A DNA stretch of 64,000 bases from Rugalucina vietnamica (Eukaryota; Mollusca; Bivalvia; Lucinida; Lucinidae), in the NCBI GenBank assembly GCA_964017185.1, contig OZ024876.1, positions 32,339,778 to 32,403,777 of the forward strand. Direction: 5' to 3'. Shown in pieces: positions 36,206 to 45,508 of the stretch. The notes below the pieces were generated by a model, which was not told the DNA's origin, ran no database searches, and was given only the letters and a program-made list of their open reading frames with translations. How positions within the stretch are numbered: the stretch's first letter is position 1; every line of letters begins with the position of its first letter. The position numbers and the translations under genes were made by a program.

Positions 36206-36890
36206 GAATGAATCATTTTCATAACGCATCATCTCGATGTGAGATGTCTAGTAAAATAAAATAAAACAAATAAAAATAAGAAGTACCAAAGAGGGGTGTA
36301 GTCTAAAATTTCATTTCTATATAAGGAAACACTGCAAACAATTTCATATAATTTGGAACGATATTGCCTCAAATATTCAATCATTCCAAGTGGACTGAGA
36401 GGCTACGAGTTCGATCCCCGGCTGGGATATGGTCAGGTGTGACTGGCACAGCTGGCGAACCAGCGAGCTGAAATTAGCTGAAATTGAGGACCCAGGCCAG
36501 ATGTTTTTTTTTATTCTATTATATACTTTGTCAATGAGGACTGAGAAGGAGCAATTGTAACACAGAAAAATATTTGCATTAAACAAAATTATAAAAAAAA
36601 AAAATGCTTTTATTGGCTATTTTGCTGTGTTTTTCACAACACGAATGTAAAAAAGGCAAAAATGGACAATTAAAACACAGAAAAAAGTCAATATAAGCAA
36701 AATTTGACGATCGTGTTTAATATAAATACCTTTCTATTTAACATTTGCTACTAATCAATCATCATTGGCTTATACAATAGAATTATAAAATTCTGGATCG
36801 CCAATTTCAGCCTATGCGGCTTGCCAGCTTTACCCGATCCGGGATATGCCTCCCATGTTGGTGACACAATGTTCATCCGGATTCAATAAA

Positions 36891-37099
36891 TGAGCCGTCT
36901 CGTGGGAAAACCAACAATGTGGTTTCCGAACAGGTCCGACACAAACCGGGCTGTACAAGCACAGGAGATGGCTAGAGACTGGAACTTTTGGATTTAGGAA
37001 GTAGAGGAATTGTACTATCCGTGTAGCGAAAACAAAGGCGCTGATCAGCTTCGCGGTTACCGCCTATGCAGATTGTTGGTTTTCCCATGAGGTGGCTCA
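36891..37099. mobile_element. GATCAGCTTCGC hairpin MITE, copy 1
   Basis: Ends TGAGCCGTCTCGTGGGAAAA and CCATGAGGTGGCTCA are inverted. The centre has 'gcgaaaacaaaggcgctgat' and 'cagcttcgcggttaccgc'. Same family as 42737-43024, 43503-43737 and 44272-44491. It lies within the right arm of the inverted-repeat transposon. Confidence 0.75.
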
Positions 37100-37693
37100 A
37101 ATGTATACCGCCCATTTTTGTCTGAGTTTGGCCGGTCTGATATCACAGATATTAATTTCATTGTGTAAAACAGGAGAGCACTGGGAACGATCTAATTCAA
37201 ATTAGAACAAGCTCCAACGTATTGGAACGACCTCTACTGGAATTTTCTCAATCATTTGTTTAAATAATGCGCCCCGTTGCCATTTTTAACAGGATATGTA
37301 ATACAGAGTGCTAGTTTCCCCAGGGCGAGCGTACAGGGGCTGTATTCTTCGTGGAAAACCACAAATTTTGCAAAAAGGTGTCAGTTGTTGACAAACTGTT
37401 GTGAAAAAGCAACATCATGTTCGACCTTTTAAAAACGACCCAGAGGAAATTATTTCGGTTTCAACCGCAGTTTTGGGCCGTATGCATCGAGAAGTCATCT
37501 TTACACGACATAGCATTGCCATAATTATCCATTTTTCGCTAGAAACTTAGAAAAAAAATCAAAAGAACCACCGACACCTACCTTTGTTTATCCGTTTCTA
37601 GCCTTTGGACCAACCTCGCGAGTTCCCGGATGTGCGATTGGAACAGAAATTCACTACCTCTTTTTGGAGGTCGTTCCAAAGTTTACCACCCGT

Positions 37694-38900
37694 ATAAAAA
37701 CTGATTTGCGAACAAGTATAACATTATCAACATTATAATACTATACGGTGGGGAAATTAGTGTGAATTGATGCTTTACGTCCCAGTCAACATCAATGGTC
37801 ATGTCCGGACGTTGCCTCCATTTTATGGGACTTTTACCCAACATTAGGATGCAATGACACTCAAAATGTGCTTCATAAATATAACCACCCAATTAAGCCA
37901 AAAAGATGGTTTGACTAAACCACTTTTCCTGGGCAGGCTCAGCCATGAGCGGTTAACCAGTAATCAGATGGTCGGTCAGTAGCTCGAGGCACAAGCAGCC
38001 CATCTATTTCTCCTAGGCCCCAATGGGCAAGATAATATAGAATATAAGATAATATAGAAATAAAAAGAACTTACCTTAAAATTTTGTAAGAGTCGACTGT
38101 AGACCTGTGGACTATCATTGGTTGAGTATGAATATATATAAAGAATATCCTTGGTCGTGTACAAATTTGAATGAAATACCCCCAAAATGTAAATAAACAC
38201 GGTGCAATTTTTGATAACAGCGACCTAGTTTTTAAAGTGTTGCAATAAAACTATCATCTTTAAATAAATCATGAAAGAACAACGTATTCTTGTACGGTCC
38301 ACGCACCGAGGTAAAAAAACGTCCCTTCCAGCATGTAGACACACAGGTCCACGTAAAAAGACGCTATTTCTAAAACAACAAATCGACCGTCGAATAAATG
38401 GTGTTAGAAGAAGCAGATTCATAATGAAACCTAATTAAAGACAGACAATATATTCTTGGGAGAAATAATTTAACAGAGGGATAATAGCATTCCAGATTTA
38501 ATCAGATTTGCGGGAAATTATATCCACAAAATGATAACACCTGTATTCATCAGCTTACGAAAACTTGTCCATGCAATAATGTAGATTTTTTTTTTGTTTC
38601 AGCTGTAAAATTTAAAATTTTCATAAGAAAACTCTATTCCATCACATAAATCAATTTTGGGGATTTATCAGTTTCTTACATGTACGAAATCAAATATATA
38701 CAATTAATTTTCCCCAAAGCAGTCATCATAAAATAGCTTTGTAGCTTTCTGGATTGTACAGGTCCTCCAGATGGCCAAGGCCAATCTACTGACCTACCAT
38801 ACGGTCTCAGGACTCTAATGGCTGAGGTCCACCTACGGGCCCACCACTGTGTGGTCCAGATATGACACTGCACTGACTGAACAACTTCACCCCGATCGGC
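37694..38900. other. No supported gene; SINE tail fragment
   Basis: 37762-37812 carries 'tgctttacgtcccagtcaac' and 'atcaatggtcatgtccgg', the tail block of the SINE at 41005-41192 (minus orientation). The remainder to 38900 is AT-rich with no recognisable gene. Confidence 0.45.
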
Positions 38901-38904
38901 TAGA

Positions 38905-39590
38905 AATATGGCACGAGGTCCATCACTGGGGCCTCCATATATTCTTCATGATTTGGTTGGATTTACCAAGCCTCACAACTTCACACAGATCAGTCAGGAG
39001 CTTAATGGCACGAGGTCCATCACTGGAACCCCCCATCTTCTGCCTGGTCTGGATGGTTGTGCTGACCTCCGAACCTCACAACTTCACGCAGATCAGTCAG
39101 GAGCTTTATGGCACGAGGTCCATCACTGGAACCCGCCATCTTCTGCCTGGTCTGGATGGTTGTGCTGACCTCCGAACCTCACAACTTCACGCAGATCAGT
39201 CAGGAGCTTTATGGCACGAGGTCCATCACTGGAACCCGCCATCTTCTGCCTGGTCTGGGTGGTTGTGCTGACCTCCGAACCTCACAACTTCACGCAGATC
39301 AGTCAGGAGCTTTATGGCACGAGGTCCATCACTGGAACCCCCCATCTTCTGCCTGGTCTGGATGGTTGTGCTGACCTCCGAACCTCACAACTTCACGCAG
39401 ATCAGTCAGGAGCTTTATGGCACGAGGTCCATCACTGGAACCCGCCATCTTCTGCCTGGTCTGGATGGTTGTGCTGACCTCCGAACCTCACAATTTCACG
39501 CAGATCAGTCAGGAGCTTTATGGCACGAGGTCCATCACTGGAACCCCCCAATCTTCTGCCTGGTCTGGGTGGTTTTGCAGACCAACTATA
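38905..39590. repeat. 103-bp minisatellite, seven copies
   Basis: 'atggcacgaggtccatcact' starts at 38908, 39005, 39108, 39211, 39314, 39417 and 39520: a 103-bp spacing from the second copy on, and a diverged first copy. Because 103 is not divisible by three, each copy restarts the same reading in the next frame, giving a ladder of 88-140-codon ORFs with nearly identical sequence. They are artefacts of the array. Confidence 0.95.
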
Positions 39591-39739
39591 CATCCTGCTG
39601 GTCATGCAGTCTCAACTGGTCAACCTTCAGTTTAAAGGACTGTTAGACTTGTATTTTAGCCAAAGTAGTAATGCCAGAGTAGAATTTATATGCTTGATTA
39701 AATCATAATCTGACATGTCTCTTTTCTTCATTTTGAACC

Positions 39740-39745
<6 letters not shown>

Positions 39746-39780
<35 letters not shown>
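39746..39780. repeat. Poly-A tract (35 bp)
   Basis: Uninterrupted A run following 'gaaccacataa'. It may be the tail of a retroposed copy, but no body was identified. Confidence 0.9.
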
Positions 39781-39783
<3 letters not shown>

Positions 39784-39812
39784 TTAAACTTTCTCAGGAC
39801 CGCCTTGCATTT

Positions 39813-39960
39813 CTATTTTTGCTCAAAACATAGATTGTGCCTCGGCGAGGCGGTTCAAACGAGTACCCACAATTTATGTTTTGGAGCAAAAATAAGAAAA
39901 ACAGGTATACCCCTGCGTACCCCAATTTTGCTATATAAAAGTGGGGTATAAGGGGGTTTC
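39813..39960. mobile_element. Hairpin MITE with TATACCCC module (empty-site copy)
   Basis: 'tatttttgctcaaaacatag' (39815) pairs with 'ttatgttttggagcaaaaat' (39873) around a CGGCGAGGCGG loop, giving a near-perfect hairpin. It continues without interruption as 'aagaaaaacaggtatacccc', then 'gctatataaaagtggggtat' and 'aagggggt'. The copy at 45417-47520 has the same two parts separated by 1.94 kb. Confidence 0.8.
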
Positions 39961-40470
39961 ATTGATGAGATTTAAAGACACTCTTGTGTCAAAAGCTTCG
40001 ATACTTAAAGTACAAGGCATTCCAACGATGAAATATTTTGACAATTGCAGCGGGTTCTGAATAAGATATGGATACAGTCAACGCTTTTTAAGTAAAGTCA
40101 GGACTTAATTATAACTTCTTGTGTGTAAACAAGTCCTATGGAGAGCTTAAGAGTCTTGCTCACGAACTTCGTGGAATAAAGTATCCAACCCAGGAAGTCT
40201 ATCTCCGTTTCTAGTATTTGGCCATCGCGCCCCATAAAGCTTTTTTTACGGAAATGAATCTGCGGTTTTGCTAAATGCTGATTTCAAATTTAATTTAATA
40301 TGCTTGTATATAATGTATTTATATTGTTAATTCCAACATATTGTATTCACAATATCCTATATAGACCTTTTTCAAAATTCTTAGCTACCGTTGAACATTT
40401 TGCAATAAGCATTTAGCAATTTAAAGCATTTAGCAAGTAGCAATTAGTATGTCGGCCCGGCCTTCCATAG

Positions 40471-40891
40471 TGCACCAGTCATTTGTATCCCCGGCCCCAC
40501 CGCTTTAACCTCTGATGTGTCCCGGCAGTGCCGGGGATTTGCCGGGGTTATGATTTCCCGCCAATACACTGTCACATTAATTCAAATTAGATTTTAATGA
40601 TATTTTTAACATTTACTTATCTTTATGGTACTTATTTAATTTCCAAATGCACCTAAACATTTACATGCATAAAATGAGGCCCTTCTCCCATGTTTCAGTT
40701 TCATCAGAACAACTCCCAGCTGTTGTTCCACGTTATTGTCAGCCCCTGGGGAGCCGGGGCTTTTAGCAGGGGTTTTACCAAAACTCTTGCCCGGCAGTGC
40801 CGGGCTTTTAGCCGGGCTTTTAAAATTGAAAAGTTAAAAGCCCCGCTATTCCCCGGCCCCGGGGGAGCCGGGGATGCAAATGACTGGTGCA
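40471..40891. mobile_element. MITE, 421 bp, TIR TGCACCAGTCATTTG
   Basis: TGCACCAGTCATTTGTATCC at 40471 is mirrored by GGATGCAAATGACTGGTGCA ending 40891, and TAG flanks each side (40468-40470, 40892-40894). A 3-bp duplication suggests PIF/Harbinger-type mobilisation, which is inference. The inside is rich in CCCGGCAGTGCCGGG-like blocks. Relatives are at 21774-22066 and 23569-24070. Confidence 0.75.
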
Positions 40892-41004
40892 TAGCAATTA
40901 CATCTATAACACTAACTTTTTTTTCGCGTCAGGTTTCTTATGAAAATAATGTCTGAGAAAAAAAGTTTAAGCAAACCATGCAGCGGACCCGTCTTTAATT
41001 GTTT

Positions 41005-41192
41005 GTTTGTGTTGAGGCTTAACGTCCCAGTCAACAATTTTTCAGTCATGTCGGGATGGAGCCCAGCGCTTCCTGGGTTTAACCAGTACTGTAGGTCTTG
41101 CTCAAGGACACAACACGATGACGCGTGTGGGGATCGAACCTCTCGATTCGGAGTCCGACGCTCTACCCCTACACCACTGCGCTCCCTGGAAC
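41005..41192 (-). mobile_element. tRNA-derived SINE
   Basis: On the minus strand an A-box-like TGGTGTAGGGGTAGAGCG and a B-box GGTTCGATCCCC lie about 30 bp apart in a ~75-nt tRNA-like head (41115-41190). Then come 'gttgtgtccttgagcaaga' and the tail block 'tgactgggacgttaagcc'. The head cannot be closed as a functional tRNA acceptor stem by eye, so a SINE is preferred over a tRNA gene. Fragments lie at 13340-13445 and 37762-37812. Confidence 0.75.
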
Positions 41193-41403
41193 CCATTTTT
41201 ATGGATAATATTGTTTAAATATTGTTTATGGTGTTGAGCTACACGAAATTATGTCTGTTCTGTACATCAGCTCAACTTAACTTGAAGCAAATGATCGTAA
41301 CCGATGAATTTAGTGTTTCAAAATTAATTGTTGGCATTTTAACATTTATGAGCAGGATAAATTTTTGTCTCATCTGAGCTGAGCATGAAAACTGTTTTAT
41401 AAC

Positions 41404-41520
41404 CTCAGGCTGGTGTACAGCCGGCATCGTTGCCGTTGCCTGTTCCACGATCTGTCTGTCCATCAACGGCTGCTCTTGTTTGGTGTTTATGGACCCAGTT
41501 TCAGTCTTGACTTGTGGCAT
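41404..41520 (-). CDS. Possible first coding exon (unrecognised protein)
   Basis: ATG at 41520 opens 39 codons, MPQVKTETGSINTKQEQPLM then DRQIVEQATATMPAVHQPE, ending at CCTGAG|GTTATA, a weak donor in phase 0. The composition (Gln, Glu, Thr) is unlike the neighbouring repeats. Two CACGTG E-boxes lie just upstream, at about 41530 and 41571. It follows the GPCR on the same strand. No downstream exon was found. Without the splice the frame simply runs on to 82 codons. Confidence 0.25.
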
Positions 41521-41526
41521 GCATGG

Positions 41527-41577
41527 TCACGTGATTAGTCATACATTATAATGTGACGATTGCCATTGTCACGTGAT
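41527..41577. promoter_or_regulatory. Paired TCACGTGA E-boxes
   Basis: GTCACGTGATT (about 41527) and GTCACGTGATG (about 41568) lie 41 bp apart, between the GPCR stop codon and the candidate exon at 41404-41520. The motif is that of bHLH-zip factors. Function is inferred from the motif only. Confidence 0.35.
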
Positions 41578-41594
41578 GAGAGTAAATGTCAGTA

Positions 41595-42707
41595 TTATGC
41601 ATTTGTACGCGTGATGAAAGCCCTAACCCGAGAGTACAAAGCCCTGAATGTAGACACTAGCTCCCGTCTCAGCGGACCAATAGACAAGGAGTAAATGAAA
41701 GGGTTGAAAATATTGTTCACATAAGTCAGAGTTTGTATCAACACAATCCAAACACCTTCATATCCAGCCAACATCAGAGCGTTCGAAATTATTGGCGATA
41801 GTACACTTATGTTAAGCACAAGTAGCAGATAGCCAATGACTTTGTTTACTTTGTTTGATGAAGTAATTGACACTGCTTGTTGTTTGGTAACACTCGCAGA
41901 GCTTTCGTCAGTGTTAGCAACATTTTGTGTATTTCTAAAACGTACTGCATAGTTTGTCGGTTGAATTTTGTTTATGCCAACTCTTATTTTCCATAAGAGA
42001 GCACCATAAAGCACATTCGTCCAGAAACACGGTAAACAGCTCAATGTAAGGCGGTATATTGACGTTATCACTATATCTGGTCTAAACACGATGTCGGTAC
42101 GGCAAACTGGTAGGTCTTCATTTCTTGCTGAAATCACAAAGGGTGGTACCGATAATAGCAATACAACTATCCAAATAAAGAGGCTTTCAGTTCCATACCG
42201 GTATTTGTCATTGTTCCCATGTGGCAAGTCTATTTTCCTCAACTTCTGAAACCTGTGGATACATACTGCTAGCATATGGTAGTATGAAATGAGCTGGGTC
42301 GAAGAGGATAGAAATGTCTTGATCGCACATAGCCAGTACGGGGTATTTCTAAATCGCAACAAAACACTCCAAAATAGATTCAGAGCCGCTATGAGATCGC
42401 ATATAATCAAGTAACGTATATGCTTTGTTTGTTTCACCCAAGGTTTGTCCTTATTAGAAATAATGGCACGAAGTAATATTGAGTTAAATACTATGAGGAA
42501 TAGAGATAACAAACGAAGAAAAGTTATTCCACCATATCCAACCTCCTCCACGTTCCGGGATACTGAAAGTGAGGAAAATATGTTACCGTTAGTCCCGTTG
42601 GTGTTTTCGTTAGTCCAAGTGTGGTTTTTGTAAGTGTTGTTTTCGTTAGTCCAGTTGCCGTTTTCATTAGACATCCAGTGAATTGATGAGATTGTATTCT
42701 GTGACAT
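41595..42707 (-). CDS. Rhodopsin-family (class A) G-protein-coupled receptor, single exon
   Basis: A 370-residue plasma-membrane receptor; the ligand cannot be told from sequence. The N-terminal ~50 residues are Asn/Thr-rich with four N-glycosylation sequons (N18, N23, N28, N37). Seven hydrophobic spans lie at about 60-82, 96-118, 127-151, 175-194, 213-236, 287-313 and 318-342. Class A landmarks are D104 in TM2, C127 at the start of TM3 paired with C202 in loop 2, W179 in TM4, P225 in TM5, P305 in TM6 and NPFIY (335-339) for NPxxY in TM7. DRY is replaced by CIHRF (149-153), and TM6 lacks the CWxP tryptophan, so it is a divergent member, peptide-receptor-like at best. The ATG at 42707 is the first in frame and gives a normal length. 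No intron; stop at 41595. A hairpin MITE begins 30 bp upstream of the ATG. Confidence 0.88.
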   Translation of the reverse strand: MSQNTISSIHWMSNENGNWTNENNTYKNHTWTNENTNGTNGNIFSSLSVSRNVEEVGYGGITFLRLLSLFLIVFNSILLRAIISNKDKPWVKQTKHIRYLIICDLIAALNLFWSVLLRFRNTPYWLCAIKTFLSSSTQLISYYHMLAVCIHRFQKLRKIDLPHGNNDKYRYGTESLFIWIVVLLLSVPPFVISARNEDLPVCRTDIVFRPDIVITSIYRLTLSCLPCFWTNVLYGALLWKIRVGINKIQPTNYAVRFRNTQNVANTDESSASVTKQQAVSITSSNKVNKVIGYLLLVLNISVLSPIISNALMLAGYEGVWIVLIQTLTYVNNIFNPFIYSLSIGPLRRELVSTFRALYSRVRAFITRTNA

Positions 42708-42736
42708 TGTTCACTTCCGGCGTCGAAATGTTAATT

Positions 42737-43024
42737 TGAGCCTGTGCGTGAGAAAACCAACAATTTGGGGTTCCGACCAGGTCTGACACAAACCGGGCTG
42801 TACAACCACAGAAGATGGTTTGAGGCTTGAAATTTTGAATTTAGAAAGTAGGTACATTGTTCTATCTGTGTAGCGAAAACAAAGGCGCTGATCAGCTTCG
42901 CAGTAACTGCGAAGCTGATCTGCGCCTTTGTTTTCGCCCTGATCAGCTTCGCAGTAACTGCGAAGCTGATCTGCGCCTTTGTTTTCGCCTATGCAGATTG
43001 TTGGTTTTCCCATGCCGTGGCTCA
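42737..43024. mobile_element. GATCAGCTTCGC hairpin MITE, copy 2, with duplicated core
   Basis: Ends 'tgagcctgtgcgtgagaaaa' and 'catgccgtggctca' are inverted. GATCAGCTTCGCAGT pairs perfectly with ACTGCGAAGCTGATC across one base. This core plus 'tgcgcctttgttttcgcc' is tandemly duplicated (about 42885-42990). ORFs at 42711-43025 (minus) and 42857-43048 (plus), reading ENKGADQLRS, are its translations. It occupies the immediate 5' flank of the GPCR gene. Confidence 0.85.
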
Positions 43025-43249
43025 TTTATGTGTTTAATTGACATATAGAGTCAAGATTGTAGATTTTTGTATTAATTATTCTCAATTGAATATATTCCTC
43101 AAAAAATTTCATGTCACCCAAAAGGTTTCGATTTTTTGTACATTTCTATTTTTCCTACTCAATGTTTGAAGAAAATATGACAAAACATTTTTTCTTTTTG
43201 ATGCCACTAGGCACACCCTTCACAATGACATTCTGAAAAAATTCAGCCG

Positions 43250-43470
43250 CATCATGAGAAAAGAGGACTTTTGCTTATGCGAAGACAAATGCGCAGATCA
43301 GCTGTATAGTAACTATATCACCGCCTTTGTTGTCGCTGCACGGGTAGTACAAGCACACTCTTCTTCGCTAATCCGAAATTTCAGGCTTCTAGCTATCATC
43401 TGAGGCTGCAAAAGCCGGTTTGCGCCGGACCTGGTCAGAGACCCCGATTACTGGTTTTCTCGTGTCCGCG
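43250..43470. mobile_element. GATCAGCTTCGC hairpin MITE, degenerate copy 3
   Basis: 'catcatgagaaaagagg', 'tatgcgaagacaaatgcgca', 'gatcagctgtatagtaacta', then 'ggacctggtcagagacc' and 'ctggttttctcgtg' follow the family order with many substitutions. Confidence 0.55.
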
Positions 43471-43502
43471 ATTCCACATGTTCTGATGACGCGTGTACAT
43501 TC

Positions 43503-43737
43503 GAGCCGTCTCGTGGGAAAACCAACAACGTGGTTTCCAAACAGGTCCGACACAAATCGAGCTGCACAAACACAGAAAAATGCTAGATGCTTGAAATTTT
43601 GGATATAAGTAGAAGAGGGATTGTACTATCTGTTTAGCGAAAACAAAGGCGCTGATCAGCTTCGCGGTTACCGCGAAGCTGATCTGCGCCTTTGTTTTCG
43701 CATATGCAGATTGTTGGTTTTCAGATGAGGCGGCTCA
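43503..43737. mobile_element. GATCAGCTTCGC hairpin MITE, copy 4
   Basis: GAGCCGTCTCGTGGGAAAAC opens and 'cagatgaggcggctca' closes the element. The centre hairpin is GATCAGCTTCGCGGT/ACCGCGAAGCTGATC. Confidence 0.85.
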
Positions 43738-43904
43738 TTTAGTGGTTTCTATAACAACTTGATGTATATATTCAACGGAGTCGACTGTCGGCTCGCTAGC
43801 CCTTTCCTATCATTAATTATTATTAATTAGAATATGAGGTTCTAATTATGTTTTCTATCATGGTCACACGGTGAGAATATAATTTCCGTACAAAAGGCAT
43901 GCGC

Positions 43905-43992
43905 GGATCCAGAGCGGGGGTGGGGGGGGGGGACCGGGGGTCTGGACCCCCCCTGGAATTTGAAAATTTTACCTAAAAAAGGTAATTTCGGG

Positions 43993-44024
<32 letters not shown>

Positions 44025-44060
44025 GTTGGGGGGGAGGGCCAACCCTCCCCCCCCCCTCGC
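43905..44060. repeat. Homopolymer-rich stretch (G, C, T runs)
   Basis: Runs of G at 43918-43936, T at 43993-44011, G at 44012-44038 and C at 44046-44057, some inverted around 'ccggaccccccc'. The proline-rich ORFs here (43842-44042, 43973-44194) are low-complexity. Confidence 0.8.
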
Positions 44061-44271
44061 CTGTGACCAAAAATTACCATTTTCGTTGGACCCCCTCTCA
44101 TGAAAATTTCTGGATCAGCGCATGAAAGATTCTTAACCAGATTCAACCAGATTGTTAATGGCAAAGGCGTACATTTGTAACCTAATATTCGCACGAAACG
44201 GTAATAGATATACCATCAGGTAGGCGAAAGATTTTGATTTATAGTTTCTATAAATTTATAGTGTCTGTAAA

Positions 44272-44491
44272 TGAGCCACCATCATGGGAAAACCAACAAT
44301 GCGAAAACAAAGACGCAGATCAGCTGATCAGCGCCTTTCTTTTCGCTACACGGATAGTACAATTCCTCTTCTTTCTAAATCCAAAATTTCCAGCCTCTAA
44401 CCCTCTTCTGTGACTGTACAGCCCGGTTTGTGTCGGACCTTGTCGGACCTGGTCGGAACCCAAATTGTTGGTTTTCTCACACACATGCTCA
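44272..44491. mobile_element. GATCAGCTTCGC hairpin MITE, copy 5
   Basis: 'tgagccaccatcatgggaaa' opens, 'gcagatcagctgatcagcgc' is the shortened core, and 'ggttttctcacacacatgct' closes it. Confidence 0.7.
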
Positions 44492-44737
44492 AATATATAG
44501 AACATGTTTTATTTTATAGAGTCAACAGATGCGACCAGATGCGACATGCCAGTCTATTCTTCGCTAACAACACATTTGATGCAATGTGGCGCACTTTATT
44601 GAAGTGGACAGTGAACATGAGAAAGTGACAGCACTGACGAATTGTTTGTTACGTAGGATAAATATGCGGGTTATGCTTGAAGAAAAAATGTGAGCAATAT
44701 CAGTGTATAGGGCCAAAATTTGTACGACTTGATTTGA

Positions 44738-45080
44738 ATGTGTACTTTTAGTATCAGACAATCGCTGGGTCACTTTCAGAGGTTTACTGCCGATGATCTC
44801 GACCCCGTACAGAATACCACCCAGCAAAAATATATCTCAACCAGCCCTTTATTTTTTGCTGGCATTTCGTTTAAAAAGGCTGTAGATTACGTGCCGTGCA
44901 ATATTCCTGGAGAGAGTGCACTAGATACTGATTATCATATACACGGTAAAAAGCTAAACTCACTGGATCGCCCGTGCCTAAACTCCAGTATACTCGTACT
45001 ACAACAAATTAGTGCGCTATCGTGTCGCATAGAAAATTATTCCGATCTATTTGATGAAATGATCGAAATATTTAGAAGCC
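44738..45080 (+). pseudogene. Degraded ORF, faintly like a WAVE/NHS N-terminal domain
   Basis: From about 44867 the frame reads ISFKKAVDYVPCNIPGESAL, DTDYHIHGKKLNSLDRPCLN, SSILVLQQISALSCRIENYS and DLFDEMIEIFRS, then runs into poly-C (45079-45097). F-x-K-x-x-V-(D/E)-P near the start, followed by an L-x-x-L-x-Q-(I/L)-S-x-L-S-x-x-x-x-x-LF-x-E helix, recalls the WAVE-homology region of WASF/NHS proteins. The match is from memory and weak, there is no good ATG at the expected place, and no following exon was found. It may be a chance ORF. Confidence 0.2.
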
Positions 45081-45416
45081 CCCCCCCCCCCCCCCCCTGA
45101 AAGAAAAATGACCTTTCTCCCCAGCTCCCTAAAATGTTTTTCCTCAGCCACCTGCTCCCTAAAACCACAAAAAGTTATGCTTTCTCCCCAAATCCCTGAA
45201 AATAAATAGCCCTTCTCCATGAATCCCTGGGAGGGTACCTCATTTAGATCTGCGTCCGGTCCAAAATACGTCTTTTCGCCGACGATTGCTTACTTTACCA
45301 CCACATCAGGAAATTTTAAGACCATGTCCATTACGAAAACTTGCCTATGAAATATACAGAGATTTTTTTCTACTGTGAAAATTGAAAATTTCGTCAGAAA
45401 ATTTTTGATATTTTTC

Positions 45417-45508
45417 TTATTTTTGCTCAAAACATAAATTGTGGGTACACGTCGCCGAGGCGGTTCTAACGAGTATCCACAATCTATGTTTTGGAGCAAA
45501 AATAAGAA
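45417..45508. mobile_element. Hairpin MITE, left part of the interrupted copy
   Basis: 'cttatttttgctcaaaacat' pairs with 'atgttttggagcaaaaataa' around a CGCCGAGGCGG loop, as at 39813-39896. The MITE resumes at 47450 with 'aaataggtatacccctgtat' after the 1.94-kb insert. Confidence 0.8.

Larger units (their letters stand above)
34976..37693. mobile_element. Long inverted-repeat transposon with decayed central ORF
   Basis: ACGGGTGGTAAACTTTGGAA at 34976 is mirrored by TTCCAAAGTTTACCACCCGT ending 37693. The left arm runs to about 35768 (~790 bp). The right arm (36204-37693) contains the same sequence inverted, interrupted at about 36432-37145 by extra DNA that includes another MITE (36891-37099). 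Conserved arm markers are 'ttcgtggaaaaccacaaatt', 'atgcatcgagaagtcatctt' and 'tcatctcgatgtgagatgt'. The central 435 bp carries an ORF relic. No clear target duplication was found. Confidence 0.75.

Noticed and set aside
36395-36425. tRNA T-arm-like GAGTTCGATCCCCGG
   Set aside because: Part of the inverted-repeat transposon arm (mirrored near 35545); no A box or cloverleaf around it.
38849-39646. Overlapping 88-140-codon ORFs with nearly identical sequence in three frames
   Set aside because: They arise from a 103-bp tandem repeat whose period is not a multiple of three; no consistent frame is preserved.
41115-41190. Possible tRNA gene (A box and B box on the minus strand)
   Set aside because: No acceptor stem could be paired and the sequence continues into a SINE body and tail shared with two other loci.
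42711-43048. ORFs reading ENKGADQLRS-type peptides upstream of the GPCR
   Set aside because: They are translations of a hairpin MITE found four more times nearby, readable on both strands.
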